A stretch of DNA of 64,000 nt from Woeseiaceae bacterium (GCA_021773095.1 JAJFKR010000040.1:1-64000), one strand, 5' to 3'. Counted from the first letter of the stretch, positions 18,514 to 27,831 are shown. A program made the numbers and translations. Notes: generated by a model not told the origin, from the sequence alone.

Positions 18514-19467
18514 TCAGTCCAGCTCGAACTCGACTTCGACGGGAACGCCGTCGGGCAGGCGATCGCGTTGTTCCAGAATGTCGATCTTGGCAACGTAACT
18601 CAGGCGTCCCCTATCTCGCTCTGTTAGCGCAAAGTAGGGCGTAAACGCCGATTCGCTGGCGATCCAGCGAACCCGTGCGGCAATTGGGGCATCCAGTCCG
18701 TCAACGAATATTCGTGCTTTCATACCGGCTACGATATGCACGCGGAGAATTTCCGGAACGTATACCCGGGCATAAGGCTGGTCGCCGCCGAGCATAATCA
18801 GTACGGGCTGTCCGACACCCGGTCGCTCTCCAGCTTCAAACAGGCGGCTGTCCACAACACCGTCGACCGGAGCAATAAGTAGGTGCCGGTCGACATCGAT
18901 TTGTGCAGCATCGCGCCGGGCAGCGGCCTGATTGACGGCCTGTTCCGCCTGCGCGAGCTCCTCGACGGTGGTGCCGGCCAGCATTTCTTCGAGCTGCGCG
19001 AGTCGCAGCTTGAGTGTCGCCTGCGATGCATCAAGGGCTGCAGCGGCTTTGTCCAGTGTGTCGGCGGAAGCTAGTCCGCGTTGATGAATCTCACTAATCC
19101 GTGAAAGTTCGCTTTGCCGGAATTCCAGATCCTGGGTCGCGCCTTCGACCGTTGCACGCGCGGCAGTAATCTGCTCACGGCGCGGACCGCGCAGATTTTC
19201 ATCCAGACGCGCTTTTGATTGCAGGTACAGCGCTTCGGCTTCAGCCAGACGTGCCTTTGCCCGCAAATCGTTTTGTCTTAGCAGAGGCTGGCCTGCACGC
19301 ACCACCGCACCCTCCGCAACGATAATTTCGGTGACAGGTTCACTAAATTCGGCGGTTAATTCGATACGCTCCGATGCCAATTCGCCGACAACTCGATTGC
19401 CGTCGTCCACAGGACCGCAGGCCGTCAATGTGACAGCTGCGATCAGGGTGACCAAAAACTCTTTCAT
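18514..19467 (-). CDS. HlyD/RND-type periplasmic adaptor lipoprotein of ABC efflux system
   Basis: A 317-residue adaptor from the ATG at 19467, preceded by GGAG at 7-8 bp. The signal sequence ends in a lipobox (L-T-A-C, Cys at residue 16), so it is probably lipid-anchored. Next come a lipoyl-like half (G-A-V-V-R-A-G-Q-P-L), a long alpha-hairpin (about 50-170, rich in A, Q, L and E), the second lipoyl half (A-P-V-D-G-V-V-D) and a beta-barrel domain. It bridges the inner-membrane ABC pump to an outer-membrane channel, which is not encoded here. Confidence 0.92.
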   Translation of the reverse strand: MKEFLVTLIAAVTLTACGPVDDGNRVVGELASERIELTAEFSEPVTEIIVAEGAVVRAGQPLLRQNDLRAKARLAEAEALYLQSKARLDENLRGPRREQITAARATVEGATQDLEFRQSELSRISEIHQRGLASADTLDKAAAALDASQATLKLRLAQLEEMLAGTTVEELAQAEQAVNQAAARRDAAQIDVDRHLLIAPVDGVVDSRLFEAGERPGVGQPVLIMLGGDQPYARVYVPEILRVHIVAGMKARIFVDGLDAPIAARVRWIASESAFTPYFALTERDRGRLSYVAKIDILEQRDRLPDGVPVEVEFELD

Positions 19468-19480
19468 TCTCTTACTCCAC

Positions 19481-20089
19481 TCACGCTTTGATGTGCGCGA
19501 GTAACATGTCGATTTGGGTTTCAATAAGTTTGTCGGTGTCGAGCGGCCTGTCCTTGAAAATGAGTCCCCAGATGATCGAAAGCATCACTGGCGCCAGGAA
19601 CAACTGGGGCAGTTCGGTAATCGCGCTTTGCCGGAACTCGCCTCGTTCGACGCCCTGCTCGACGAATTTTGTGATAGCGCCGATTCCTTTTGCGACGACG
19701 TTATCGTAGTAGTAGTCGACGAGATCCGGATGTCGCGGACCTTCGGATATGAGCAAACGAATGACAATCGCAACCGGCGATCCTGGCAACTGTTTCATGA
19801 ACGACAGTAGCGGGCCCCGGATGAAGTCTTCTGATGACAGCTCGGTCGATTCGATAGTATCGATCAACTGGTCGATACGACGAATGACGACGCTCTTCAC
19901 GACGGCCTTGAACAGCTCTTCCTTGGTCTTGAAATACAGATACATGAGCCCCTTGCTGACACCGGCCCGTTGGGCGACTTCCTCGACACGAGTCGCCGTG
20001 TAGCCCTTTTCAGCGAAGGCCGCAAAGGCTGCCTGGGTTATCTCCTGGGGACGATCTTGCTTGCGTCGCTGATAGCGTGGTTTGGGCAT
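19481..20089 (-). CDS. TetR-family transcriptional repressor of the efflux operon
   Basis: A 202-residue regulator. The N-terminal helix-turn-helix (A-A-F-A-A-F-A-E-K-G-Y-T-A-T-R-V-E-E-V-A) is the canonical TetR DNA-binding domain, and the remaining residues form an all-helical ligand domain. It is the first gene of a TetR-HlyD-ATPase-permease operon, the same arrangement as E. coli cecR-ybhGFSR. A perfect inverted repeat just upstream (20103-20146) is the likely operator, implying autorepression relieved by the pump substrate. Confidence 0.93.
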   Translation of the reverse strand: MPKPRYQRRKQDRPQEITQAAFAAFAEKGYTATRVEEVAQRAGVSKGLMYLYFKTKEELFKAVVKSVVIRRIDQLIDTIESTELSSEDFIRGPLLSFMKQLPGSPVAIVIRLLISEGPRHPDLVDYYYDNVVAKGIGAITKFVEQGVERGEFRQSAITELPQLFLAPVMLSIIWGLIFKDRPLDTDKLIETQIDMLLAHIKA

Positions 20090-20102
20090 TTCAGTGTAAT
20101 TA

Positions 20103-20146
20103 CTGACTCACGGGTCAGTAATTATAGTTAATGACCCGTGAGTCAG
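20103..20146 (-). promoter_or_regulatory. TetR operator: perfect 15-bp inverted repeat
   Basis: Arms CTGACTCACGGGTCA (20103-20117) and its exact reverse complement (20132-20146) are separated by a 14-bp A+T-rich spacer. Each arm is itself a partial palindrome (TGAC-N6-GTCA), so the region may hold two TetR-dimer sites. The repeat starts 14 bp before the TetR gene start and is placed to block its promoter. This is the strongest regulatory signal in the window. Confidence 0.85.
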
Positions 20147-20192
20147 CAAGCATATTGCTGAAAAACTGTGAGCTGCGTCGAAATGGGGCGGC

Positions 20193-21008
20193 TTACTGAC
20201 GCCAGAGACGAAGGTTTTCGGGGCTGTCCTCGAAATTGCTGCGGAACGGGTTGATGTCGAGACCACCGCGACGTTGATAGCGTGCGTGAATACTCAACTT
20301 CTCGGGTTTGCAGACTTCCAGTACGTCGATAAACATCCTTTCTATGCAGGCTTCGTGAAAGTCGCTGTGCTCGCGAAACGACACGATGTATTGCAATAGG
20401 GCCGAGTGATCGATTCGTGGGCCGTGATAATGCATCACGATACTGCCGATGTCGGGTTGTCCCGTGACTGGGCACAAGCTGCGCAGCAAGTGGCTGTGCA
20501 ATTGCTCATGAACGGTTGTATCGGGGTCGCTCTTTAGTAGAGCGGCATCCACCTCCCAGGTATTGCAGCTCACCTCTAGCGAGTCGAGGCAGGTCCCCGG
20601 CAACCGAAATGTGCTGTTAGCTTCAGTTTCCGGAATGAGCGCGATGTGTATCTCTACCGGGACTCCGACAGAAGATGCGAGGTCCTTCGCAATGGTCTCG
20701 CCGACAACTTCCGGACGATCGAACCGGCTCATGGCCAGTGAACCCAGGTAGAGTTTTAGCGACTTCGATTCGATCAGGTTGGGCGAGACGGCTGGAATTC
20801 GGATTTCGGCGGTCGCGGCAACCGGACAATCGTCCGCACCCAGCCAGGTCAGGTCCCAGGCGTTCCAGATATCCATACCGTGAAACGGCAAAATGCCGGC
20901 AGCGAAAGAAGGTCGGCTCTCGCTGCGCGCGATCGCATACAACAAATCAGGTTGGTATTTGTTCGGATAGCCGGTTTCCCGGCCCAGCGGTAGCGTAGTG
21001 TCGGTCAC
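20193..21008 (-). CDS. queF: NADPH-dependent 7-cyano-7-deazaguanine reductase QueF, long form
   Basis: A 271-residue enzyme from a GTG at 21008, which has AGGA 9-12 bp upstream; an ATG at 21050 would add 14 residues. It reduces preQ0 to preQ1 in queuosine synthesis. The QueF motif is E-S-K-S-L-K-L-Y, the catalytic cysteine is in R-S-L-C-P-V-T-G-Q-P-D, and the glutamate/histidine region is H-S-D-F-H-E. The length matches the two-domain unimodular (E. coli-type) form. It is transcribed divergently from the cyanophycin genes. A queuosine-precursor transporter gene lies elsewhere in the window (59862). Confidence 0.95.
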   Translation of the reverse strand: MTDTTLPLGRETGYPNKYQPDLLYAIARSESRPSFAAGILPFHGMDIWNAWDLTWLGADDCPVAATAEIRIPAVSPNLIESKSLKLYLGSLAMSRFDRPEVVGETIAKDLASSVGVPVEIHIALIPETEANSTFRLPGTCLDSLEVSCNTWEVDAALLKSDPDTTVHEQLHSHLLRSLCPVTGQPDIGSIVMHYHGPRIDHSALLQYIVSFREHSDFHEACIERMFIDVLEVCKPEKLSIHARYQRRGGLDINPFRSNFEDSPENLRLWRQ

Positions 21009-21145
21009 GAATAGGGTCCTGAAACGAAATTCGCAGGTATTTTGCAGCATAAAGCGCTGGAATTGCTGATTTCTTGTGTAAAATACCCAGCCTTTTCATG
21101 CCCCTTCATCCTTTTGTTTGCTCATCCAGAGCGGAGTCAAGATCC

Positions 21146-21970
21146 ATGTGTCCTGCAGACGATATTTCCGGAGCCAGCCGCGGTTACATCATTCCAATCG
21201 GCGGCGCTGAAGAAAAACTCGACAGCCCGGATATCCTTGATCGCTTTATCGAAATCTGTGGTGGCACGGACGCCCGAATCGGCATAATTCCGACCGCCTC
21301 AGAGCTTGAAGACACGGGCCGCAACTACGAAAAACTGTTTCGCAAGATCGGCGTTAAGCACGCGAGAGTTCTGCCTTTCATTACTCGCGAAGATTGTCAG
21401 ACCGGCGAAGACGTTGATTACATCGAAAAATGCGACGGTGTCTTCATGACCGGAGGTAATCAGCTAAGGCTTTCTACGACGCTCGGCGGTACAAAAGTCG
21501 CGCAACTCATTCGTCGCCGTAATGCGGAAGGGATGCATGTGGCCGGCACTTCCGCCGGTGCTGCTTTCATGCCGGAACACATGATCGCGGGCGGTACCGA
21601 AGGCAGTACGCCGAGCCCTGATATGGTGACCATGGCACCGGGACTCGGACTAACCAACGCGTTTATCATTGACCAGCACTTTCGCCAGCGAGATCGTCTG
21701 GGCCGGCTGTTGACCGCACTGGCTTACAACCCGTTTGCTGTTGGTATTGGGCTGGACGAGGACACGGCCGCGTTTATTCGTCCGGGGGATTCGCTGGACG
21801 TGGTCGGCAGCGGCGGAATCACATTGATCGATCCCACCAACCTGAGTTACTCATCCATGGATCGCGCACACCGAGGTGATCCGGTTTGTCTGATCGACAT
21901 AAAGCTGCATATCCTGGTTTCCGGCGGACGCTTTGATATCGCATCACGCGAAGCGCATGCTGCTGAGTGA
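21146..21970 (+). CDS. cphB: Cyanophycinase
   Basis: A 274-residue serine peptidase-like exopeptidase that cleaves cyanophycin to beta-Asp-Arg dipeptides. The nucleophile motif G-T-S-A-G-A-A is clear, with I-I-P-I-G-G-A-E-E-K at the N-terminus and M-T-G-G-N-Q marking the oxyanion region, as in family S51. I chose the ATG at 21146 because GGAG lies 9 bp upstream and because the preceding in-frame residues do not resemble the family. It lies 32 bp upstream of cphA in the same direction, so degradation and synthesis genes are co-transcribed. Confidence 0.94.
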   Translation: MCPADDISGASRGYIIPIGGAEEKLDSPDILDRFIEICGGTDARIGIIPTASELEDTGRNYEKLFRKIGVKHARVLPFITREDCQTGEDVDYIEKCDGVFMTGGNQLRLSTTLGGTKVAQLIRRRNAEGMHVAGTSAGAAFMPEHMIAGGTEGSTPSPDMVTMAPGLGLTNAFIIDQHFRQRDRLGRLLTALAYNPFAVGIGLDEDTAAFIRPGDSLDVVGSGGITLIDPTNLSYSSMDRAHRGDPVCLIDIKLHILVSGGRFDIASREAHAAE

Positions 21971-22002
21971 CAGCGGTAAAAGAATAACAACAGGCTTCAA
22001 TC

Positions 22003-24789
22003 ATGAGAATTGAAAGTACCAACGTATTTGTCGGGCCGAGCACGTTCGCTCACTTCCCTGTTATCCGCCACGTGCTCGACCTCGGCGTGCTCGAAGAGTG
22101 GCCGACCGGTCGTCTGGGCGAAGATTTCATAGGACCGCTACTCGAGGTCCTTCCCGGGCTGCATGAACACGGCTGTTCGTACAGAGAACCCGGCGGCTTC
22201 GTGCGTCGGATGCGAGAGGACGAGGGCACGTGGCTGGGCCACGTCATGGAGCACGTCGCGATCGAGTTGCAAAACGTCGCGGGCTCAAACGTCACCTATG
22301 GCCGCACACGTTCGATCGACGGCAAGCCCGGTCATTACAACATGGTATTTCAGTACAAAGATGCGGCGGTTGGCCGTGAAGCGTCTGATATCGCTTTGCA
22401 GCTCATCCAAAGCCTGCTTCCTGCTGAAATAACACTTGAGGACAGGCCTGACGGTGAGTGGGATTTCGCCGACGTACGTGACCGGTTTATTCGTTATGCG
22501 CAGCGGCGCGAGTTTGGTCCGAGTACGGCATCACTGGTTGAGGCAGCCGAAGCGCGCGAAATCCCGTGGCTGCGTTTAAATCGCTACAGCCTCGTTCAAT
22601 TCGGCCACGGCCGATATCAACAACGTATTCAGGCCACTACGACCAGTCGTACGAGCAATATTGCGGTCGAACTGGCCAGTGACAAGGAAGAAACCAACAG
22701 CATCCTGAGAGATCTTGGCCTTCCGGTGCCGAAGCAAATCATGGTGCGCAATCAGCGCGATGCGGTACGCGCGGCAAGGAGAATCGGATTCCCCGTTGTC
22801 ACCAAACCCCTGGATGGCAATCACGGCCGCGGTGTTGCTATCAACCTGCGGACCGACGAGGAAGTCGAGGCCGGCTTCGAGAAGGCAAGCGAGCACGGCC
22901 GCACGATCATTGTCGAGAGCTACATTGAGGGATTCGATCATCGCATTCTGGTGGTCGATGGCGAACTGGTTGCGGCGGCGAAGCGCGTTCCTGGTCACGT
23001 GGTTGGCGACGGCAAACATACGATTGAACAACTCGTCAACGCGGTTAATGAGGATCCGAGACGCGGCGTGGGGCACGAAAAAGTCCTGACGCGACTGGAA
23101 TTTGATCATCAGGCGGAGCGCCTGTTGGCGAAGCTTGGCTACGATCACAATACGGTGCCAGAGAAAGATGAAGTGGTGTTCCTGCGCTCGACAGCGAATT
23201 TGTCGACCGGTGGTACGGCAATTGACGTGACCGAAATCATGCACCCGGACAATCGCGAGATGGCGATTCGCGCGATCAAGGCGATCGACCTCGACATTGG
23301 CGGCGTCGATTTTCTAACTCGCGATATCACCGAGTCCTATCGCGACGCCGGTGGTGGCATTTGCGAAGTAAACGCGGGCCCGGGTTTTCGAATGCACGTC
23401 GCGCCGAGTGAAGGCACGCCCCGCGATGTGGCCGGTCCGGTGCTCGACATGCTGTTTCCGCCCGAATCGCCGAGCCGGATTCCGATAGCCGCGGTAACCG
23501 GTACAAACGGAAAAACGACAACCTCGCGCATGCTGGCGCACATTCTGAAAATGTCCGGTCGAACCGTGGGTCTGACATCGACTGACGGCGTGTATATCGA
23601 CGGCAATCTCAGCGTGCCGGGTGACATGACAGGACCCGTTTCGGCGCACATGATCCTGCGGGATCCTTCCGTGGACGCAGCCGTCATGGAAACCGCGCGT
23701 GGCGGTATGTTGCGCAGTGGCCTGGGATTCCAGACGTGTAATGTTGCAGCCTGTTTGAACGTGACAGCCGATCACCTGGGATTGCGTGGCATCGATACGC
23801 TGGAGCAACTGGCAGAGGTCAAAAGAGTACCGATCGAGATCGCGACGGATGCAGCGGTTCTTAATGCGGACGACGTAAACTGCCTGCAAATGGCTGACTA
23901 CACGGATGCCGACAAAGTCAGTTACGTCACCATGAACCCGGCGCACGCGCTGGTGAAGCAGCACATCCAGGCAGGCGGCCAGGCATTCGTGCTCGAACAG
24001 GGCATGAACGGTCACATGATTTCGATTTACGACAACGAAACACACACACCGCTGGTCTGGACACACCTGATCCCCGCAACGATCGAAGGCCGGGCGTTGC
24101 ACAATGTGCAGAACGCCATGTTCGCAGCGGCACTGGCTTACAACATGGATATCGGACTCGAAGATATTCGTCACGGTCTGCGTACTTTCGATTCGTCCTT
24201 CTTCCAGGCACCGGGCCGCACGAATATTTACGACGAGCATCCGTTCCGGGTAATTCTCGATTACGCGCACAATCCTGCTGCTGTTGATGCCATGTGTGGG
24301 CTGGTTGATCGCTTCGACGTGGAAGGACGCAAAATAGTGGTCTTGTCTGCGCCCGGCGATCGCCGCGACGAGGACATTCGCGAAATCGCTGAAATCGCAG
24401 CCGGTCATTTTGATCACTTTGTCTGCCGTTGTGACGATGGACGTCGTGGACGTGGCGAGGACGAGGTTGCGGTGATGCTGAAGAACAAGTTGCTCGAAGA
24501 GGGTATTTCCGCCGATCAGATTGAAGTTATCCCGGATGAACAGGAAGCGACCCGCCACGCGCTGGAGATGGCCGAAGCCGGGGACCTCATTCTGGTACTT
24601 GGCGACAATACCAAACGCACCTGGAAACAGATCATCTATTTTAATTCCGGTGCGCACGCGGAAGACTCGGGCAAAAAAGCGACGGCGGCAATGGATTTGC
24701 CGGATACCGGCGGGTTCAAGATCGATGGTGACGTCGAGATCATCAGCGATGAGCGCGGCGTGCGTATCGCCCGCGATGAAGGCGATTAG
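22003..24789 (+). CDS. cphA: Cyanophycin synthetase
   Basis: A 928-residue ligase that extends cyanophycin by adding Asp to the backbone and Arg to each Asp side chain, using ATP. Three parts are visible. The N-terminal domain (1-160) is typical of CphA. An ATP-grasp domain (about 215-485) has K-P-L-D-G-N-H-G-R-G-V. A Mur ligase-like domain (about 490-890) has the P-loop G-T-N-G-K-T-T (about 499) and L-D-Y-A-H-N-P-A-A. The size fits known bacterial CphA. It lies between cphB and a second Mur-ligase gene, with gaps of 32 and 9 bp. The store would serve as a nitrogen, carbon and energy reserve. Confidence 0.96.
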   Translation: MRIESTNVFVGPSTFAHFPVIRHVLDLGVLEEWPTGRLGEDFIGPLLEVLPGLHEHGCSYREPGGFVRRMREDEGTWLGHVMEHVAIELQNVAGSNVTYGRTRSIDGKPGHYNMVFQYKDAAVGREASDIALQLIQSLLPAEITLEDRPDGEWDFADVRDRFIRYAQRREFGPSTASLVEAAEAREIPWLRLNRYSLVQFGHGRYQQRIQATTTSRTSNIAVELASDKEETNSILRDLGLPVPKQIMVRNQRDAVRAARRIGFPVVTKPLDGNHGRGVAINLRTDEEVEAGFEKASEHGRTIIVESYIEGFDHRILVVDGELVAAAKRVPGHVVGDGKHTIEQLVNAVNEDPRRGVGHEKVLTRLEFDHQAERLLAKLGYDHNTVPEKDEVVFLRSTANLSTGGTAIDVTEIMHPDNREMAIRAIKAIDLDIGGVDFLTRDITESYRDAGGGICEVNAGPGFRMHVAPSEGTPRDVAGPVLDMLFPPESPSRIPIAAVTGTNGKTTTSRMLAHILKMSGRTVGLTSTDGVYIDGNLSVPGDMTGPVSAHMILRDPSVDAAVMETARGGMLRSGLGFQTCNVAACLNVTADHLGLRGIDTLEQLAEVKRVPIEIATDAAVLNADDVNCLQMADYTDADKVSYVTMNPAHALVKQHIQAGGQAFVLEQGMNGHMISIYDNETHTPLVWTHLIPATIEGRALHNVQNAMFAAALAYNMDIGLEDIRHGLRTFDSSFFQAPGRTNIYDEHPFRVILDYAHNPAAVDAMCGLVDRFDVEGRKIVVLSAPGDRRDEDIREIAEIAAGHFDHFVCRCDDGRRGRGEDEVAVMLKNKLLEEGISADQIEVIPDEQEATRHALEMAEAGDLILVLGDNTKRTWKQIIYFNSGAHAEDSGKKATAAMDLPDTGGFKIDGDVEIISDERGVRIARDEGD

Positions 24790-24798
24790 GCTGGCGCG

Positions 24799-26478
24799 AT
24801 GGAGTTTCTCGATGCGCGCAGATTGACGGGCCCGAGCCTGATTTTTGACCGGCCTGGGTCGATCCTGGACGTCAGTTGCACGGCTGAAGACGCTGACCGT
24901 CTGATACCAGTCTGGCAAGCAAAGGTTGAGCGGATGCTGGCCGAGCTGGGATGGAGCAAGGCCGAATTCTCCACTCGAAAACTGCTGGGCGGTGTGAGTA
25001 TGGCGTTTTCAGCGCGTGTCGATGCACTGTACGCGGCCTCAGAAATCAACGAGTGGGCCTGGGCCACCAGTGCGCATGAACTCGGCGAAGATGTTGAGCT
25101 TCCTGATTTCGAAGAGAGTGCAAACAATATTCGTGCCTCAGCCGCCGAAGAGGCGAACCCTGAATTAATGCGGCTGATCGAAGAAGCCGCTGGCCGCGGC
25201 AGGACTTTATTGTGGGATGACGAGGAAGTGTCTGTCGGTCTCGGTAGTGGCTCGAAAACCTGGGCCGTACGCGATATTCCTGATCAGCTGAACTGGGATC
25301 AGCATCACGATGTGCCGATCGGCCTCGTGACCGGTACCAACGGCAAGACCACCACGGTTCGACTGGCGACGCACATTGTTCGGGCCGCCGGGAAAAAGGT
25401 GGGTCTGAGCTCAACCGACTGGATCGCAGTCAATGATCGCGTTATTGATCGCGGTGACTGGTCCGGTCCCGGCGGTGCACGCGCCGTCTTGCGAGAGCAG
25501 GAAGTGGACGTTGCTGTTCTTGAATCGGCACGCGGTGGTTTGCTGCGTCGCGGACTTGGTGTCGATCGGGCTGATGCCGCCCTCATCACCAATATTGCCG
25601 AGGATCATCTTGGAGATTTCGGTTCCCAAAACCTCGCAGAGCTGCTGGATATCAAGTGGATTATCAGTCGCGCGGTGCGAGAATCGGGCCGGCTAATTCT
25701 GAATGCAGACGACGCTTTGCTGCGTGCAAAGGCGAGTGAGTTCGAAGGCACTATCGTCTGGTTCAGTCTCGATCCCGATAACGAATTCATTGCCGCAGCC
25801 GATCGGGCCGGCGACCTTTGCTTTCTCTGTGAGGGCGACGAGCTGCTCAAGATCGAAGCGGGGCACCGCGAGCTCATCTGCCATAGTGATGAAATTCCGA
25901 TTTCGATGGCTGGTGCCGCCCGCCACAATGTTGCGAATTCACTGGCAGCAGCGGCATTAACGTACTGTCTCGGATTTTCGATTGATGCTATCCGTGACGG
26001 CTTGAAAACCATGCAGCAGGACGAGAATCCGGGCCGCTGCAATATTCATGAAGTCGACGGCAAGAAGGTATTGATCGATTTCGCACACAATCCCGCCGCT
26101 ATGCACGCGCTTTTCGATATGGCAGTGGCCATCCCGGCGCAGCGCCGTGTTCTTTGCTTCGGTCAGGCGGGCGACCGTCCCGATGACCTCATTCGCGAAA
26201 TGACGCGTGATGCCTGGGCGATTGGACTCGATCAGGTCATGATCTCGGAACTGGCCGAGTATCACCGCGGTCGCGAGCACGGCGATATATTCACTGTCAT
26301 CAGAAACGAACTACTGGCCGCTGGTGCCGATGCCTTCCAGATTGAACACCACGAGGAGGAAATGGAGTCATTTGATGCCGCTCTGGACTGGGCAAAACCG
26401 GGTGACCTGATAATCATGCTGGCTCTAGGCGGCGCAACACCGATACAGGCCCGCCTAAAACAACTCGACGCCCTGTAG
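24799..26478 (+). CDS. Cyanophycin synthetase-like Mur ligase without ATP-grasp domain
   Basis: A 559-residue protein 9 bp after cphA. A distinct N-terminal region (1-165) leads into a Mur-ligase domain: G-T-N-G-K-T-T-T-V (about 178), the E-S-A-R-G-G-L-L-R-R-G motif shared with CphA, L-N-A-D-D, and I-D-F-A-H-N-P-A-A-M. No ATP-grasp signature is present, so it has only the half that in CphA adds arginine. It could be an accessory ligase, act on a primer or on dipeptides, or be a CphA-derived amino acid ligase. Similar proteins lie next to cphA in other proteobacteria, but the activity is not known to me. Its TAG stop lies in a GC-rich repeat. Confidence 0.8.
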   Translation: MEFLDARRLTGPSLIFDRPGSILDVSCTAEDADRLIPVWQAKVERMLAELGWSKAEFSTRKLLGGVSMAFSARVDALYAASEINEWAWATSAHELGEDVELPDFEESANNIRASAAEEANPELMRLIEEAAGRGRTLLWDDEEVSVGLGSGSKTWAVRDIPDQLNWDQHHDVPIGLVTGTNGKTTTVRLATHIVRAAGKKVGLSSTDWIAVNDRVIDRGDWSGPGGARAVLREQEVDVAVLESARGGLLRRGLGVDRADAALITNIAEDHLGDFGSQNLAELLDIKWIISRAVRESGRLILNADDALLRAKASEFEGTIVWFSLDPDNEFIAAADRAGDLCFLCEGDELLKIEAGHRELICHSDEIPISMAGAARHNVANSLAAAALTYCLGFSIDAIRDGLKTMQQDENPGRCNIHEVDGKKVLIDFAHNPAAMHALFDMAVAIPAQRRVLCFGQAGDRPDDLIREMTRDAWAIGLDQVMISELAEYHRGREHGDIFTVIRNELLAAGADAFQIEHHEEEMESFDAALDWAKPGDLIIMLALGGATPIQARLKQLDAL

Positions 26479-26498
26479 AGCGCGCCCAGCGCGCGACC
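26475..26498 (+). repeat. Single GTAG(G)AGCGCGCC palindromic repeat at a gene end
   Basis: This is one arm of the dispersed repeat (GTAGAGCGCGCC then AGCGCGCGACC). Bases 26476-26478 form the stop codon of the Mur-ligase gene. Compare 15678-15770 and 59020-59043. Confidence 0.7.
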
Positions 26499-26606
26499 AT
26501 TGATACAGCTTCAGTGTCGTACACTTGTCCGACGTTTGTCGTAACCGCCATCACATCATTCGGGCACAATCAGGCTTCGAAACCAAGGGACCTATGGACG
26601 CAATTG

Positions 26607-27068
26607 ATGAACATCAGAGAATTAAGAAAACAAAAATACTGGTCCCAGGACCAGTTAGCGCAAATGAGCGGCCTGAGCCTTCGAACCATCCAGAGAATTG
26701 AAAGGGACCAGAAAGCCGGGCTGGAGTCACTAAAAGCATTGGCCGCAGTATTTGAAATAGAGATTAGCGAATTAGAGCGTGAAGCGGCTGATGCCGTCGG
26801 AATTGCCACGGCGGACCAGGATGAGCAAGTGAGAAAGGAGGCGTACGTGGAAGGCGTAAAAGGCCTCTACAAGTTTATTGGGCTGGCAATTTTTTCATTA
26901 ATATCTTTCTCTGTTTTCATCGTCGACGAGACGACAGGGTGGGGATTTGTCGGCCTGATGGCGGTCAGTTGGGCTGTGATCATTGGCGTTTACGCGTTGA
27001 ATACATTCGACCTGTTTGGCGATGAATGGAAAAACAAAATATGGGCCAGAAAATCCCCGCGTCGGTAG
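26607..27068 (+). CDS. XRE-family helix-turn-helix protein with two membrane helices
   Basis: A 153-residue protein from the ATG at 26607. The N-terminal helix-turn-helix (residues 1-60: R-K-Q-K-Y-W-S-Q-D-Q-L-A then L-R-T-I-Q-R-I-E-R) is followed by a linker and a two-helix membrane domain (about 88-108 and 112-132). This resembles XRE proteins with a C-terminal 2TM domain that act as membrane-tethered regulators. In-frame sequence upstream to 26514 is open but non-conserved in look. The region is A+T-richer than its surroundings. Confidence 0.75.
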   Translation: MNIRELRKQKYWSQDQLAQMSGLSLRTIQRIERDQKAGLESLKALAAVFEIEISELEREAADAVGIATADQDEQVRKEAYVEGVKGLYKFIGLAIFSLISFSVFIVDETTGWGFVGLMAVSWAVIIGVYALNTFDLFGDEWKNKIWARKSPRR

Positions 27069-27179
27069 CGAGTATGGAGAGTGAATTTAACGGACAGCTA
27101 TCCACAAGAAAGAAATACATTAGTATGGCGGCTATTCGACCCGGAACGTATAGATGTAAAAGCGAATGGTTTGAAGCCA

Positions 27180-27797
27180 ATGACTGACGAAGTGCAGAAA
27201 AAAAGTCCCAAAAGACAGCGAGCAGACCGCGTCAAGCCCTATCGCTGCAAGAACCTCATTGCGGTGATCGAAGATCCCCACGACATCAGAAACATTGGGA
27301 CAATCATAAGAAACGTTAACGCCCTGGGCGTTGAAAAGGTCTATATCGTCGACCTGCGAAAGAAACTTCCGGACGATTGGCAAGACATGAGGGAAAACAA
27401 GCCGCTTTCTGCGACCTCAGCCTCGGCCATTAAATGGAGTTTCGTGAAGCGCTTTGATTCAACAGAGGACTGCCTCCAACACCTGGAAAAGAACAACTTC
27501 GTATCAATCGTTACTTCCCCGCACGTTAAGGGGCATGAGAACGTCGTGCTGCACGAAGGCGATTACACCGTTCATCATAAGTTAGCAGTCTGGTTTGGTA
27601 GCGAGTCGCGGGGAATCACTGATTTAGCCGTGAAGCGGAGTGTTTTGTGCGTAAACATTCCTATGCTGGGAATGATCGAAAGCCTGAATCTCGGTACGAC
27701 ATCCGGAATTGTTCTCTATGAGATTACAAAACAACGGCGAGAGTACCAACGCATGTACAAGCACCGGAATAAGCGTGGCCGAAAGTTCATCGCCTAG
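27180..27797 (+). CDS. TrmH/SpoU-family RNA 2'-O-methyltransferase
   Basis: About 205 residues. A SPOUT fold is indicated by I-E-D-P-H-D-I-R-N-I-G-T-I-I-R-N near the N-terminus (the N-x3-R catalytic arginine motif), then F-G-S-E-S-R-G-I (motif 2) and S-L-N-L-G-T-T-S-G-I (motif 3). These motifs form the knotted SAM site that methylates ribose in tRNA or rRNA. The C-terminus is basic (K-H-R-N-K-R-G-R-K). The start is uncertain: an in-frame GTG at 27081 would add 33 residues. It follows the HTH gene in an A+T-richer patch. Confidence 0.88.
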   Translation: MTDEVQKKSPKRQRADRVKPYRCKNLIAVIEDPHDIRNIGTIIRNVNALGVEKVYIVDLRKKLPDDWQDMRENKPLSATSASAIKWSFVKRFDSTEDCLQHLEKNNFVSIVTSPHVKGHENVVLHEGDYTVHHKLAVWFGSESRGITDLAVKRSVLCVNIPMLGMIESLNLGTTSGIVLYEITKQRREYQRMYKHRNKRGRKFIA

Positions 27798-27831
27798 CTC
27801 CAATGACCGTCAGCCGATCGTAATATGTCCG

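Noticed and set aside
23314..24918. A 534-codon open frame antisense to cphA
   Set aside because: It mirrors the codon bias of cphA on the other strand, has no recognisable domain, and cphA itself has full-length motif support.
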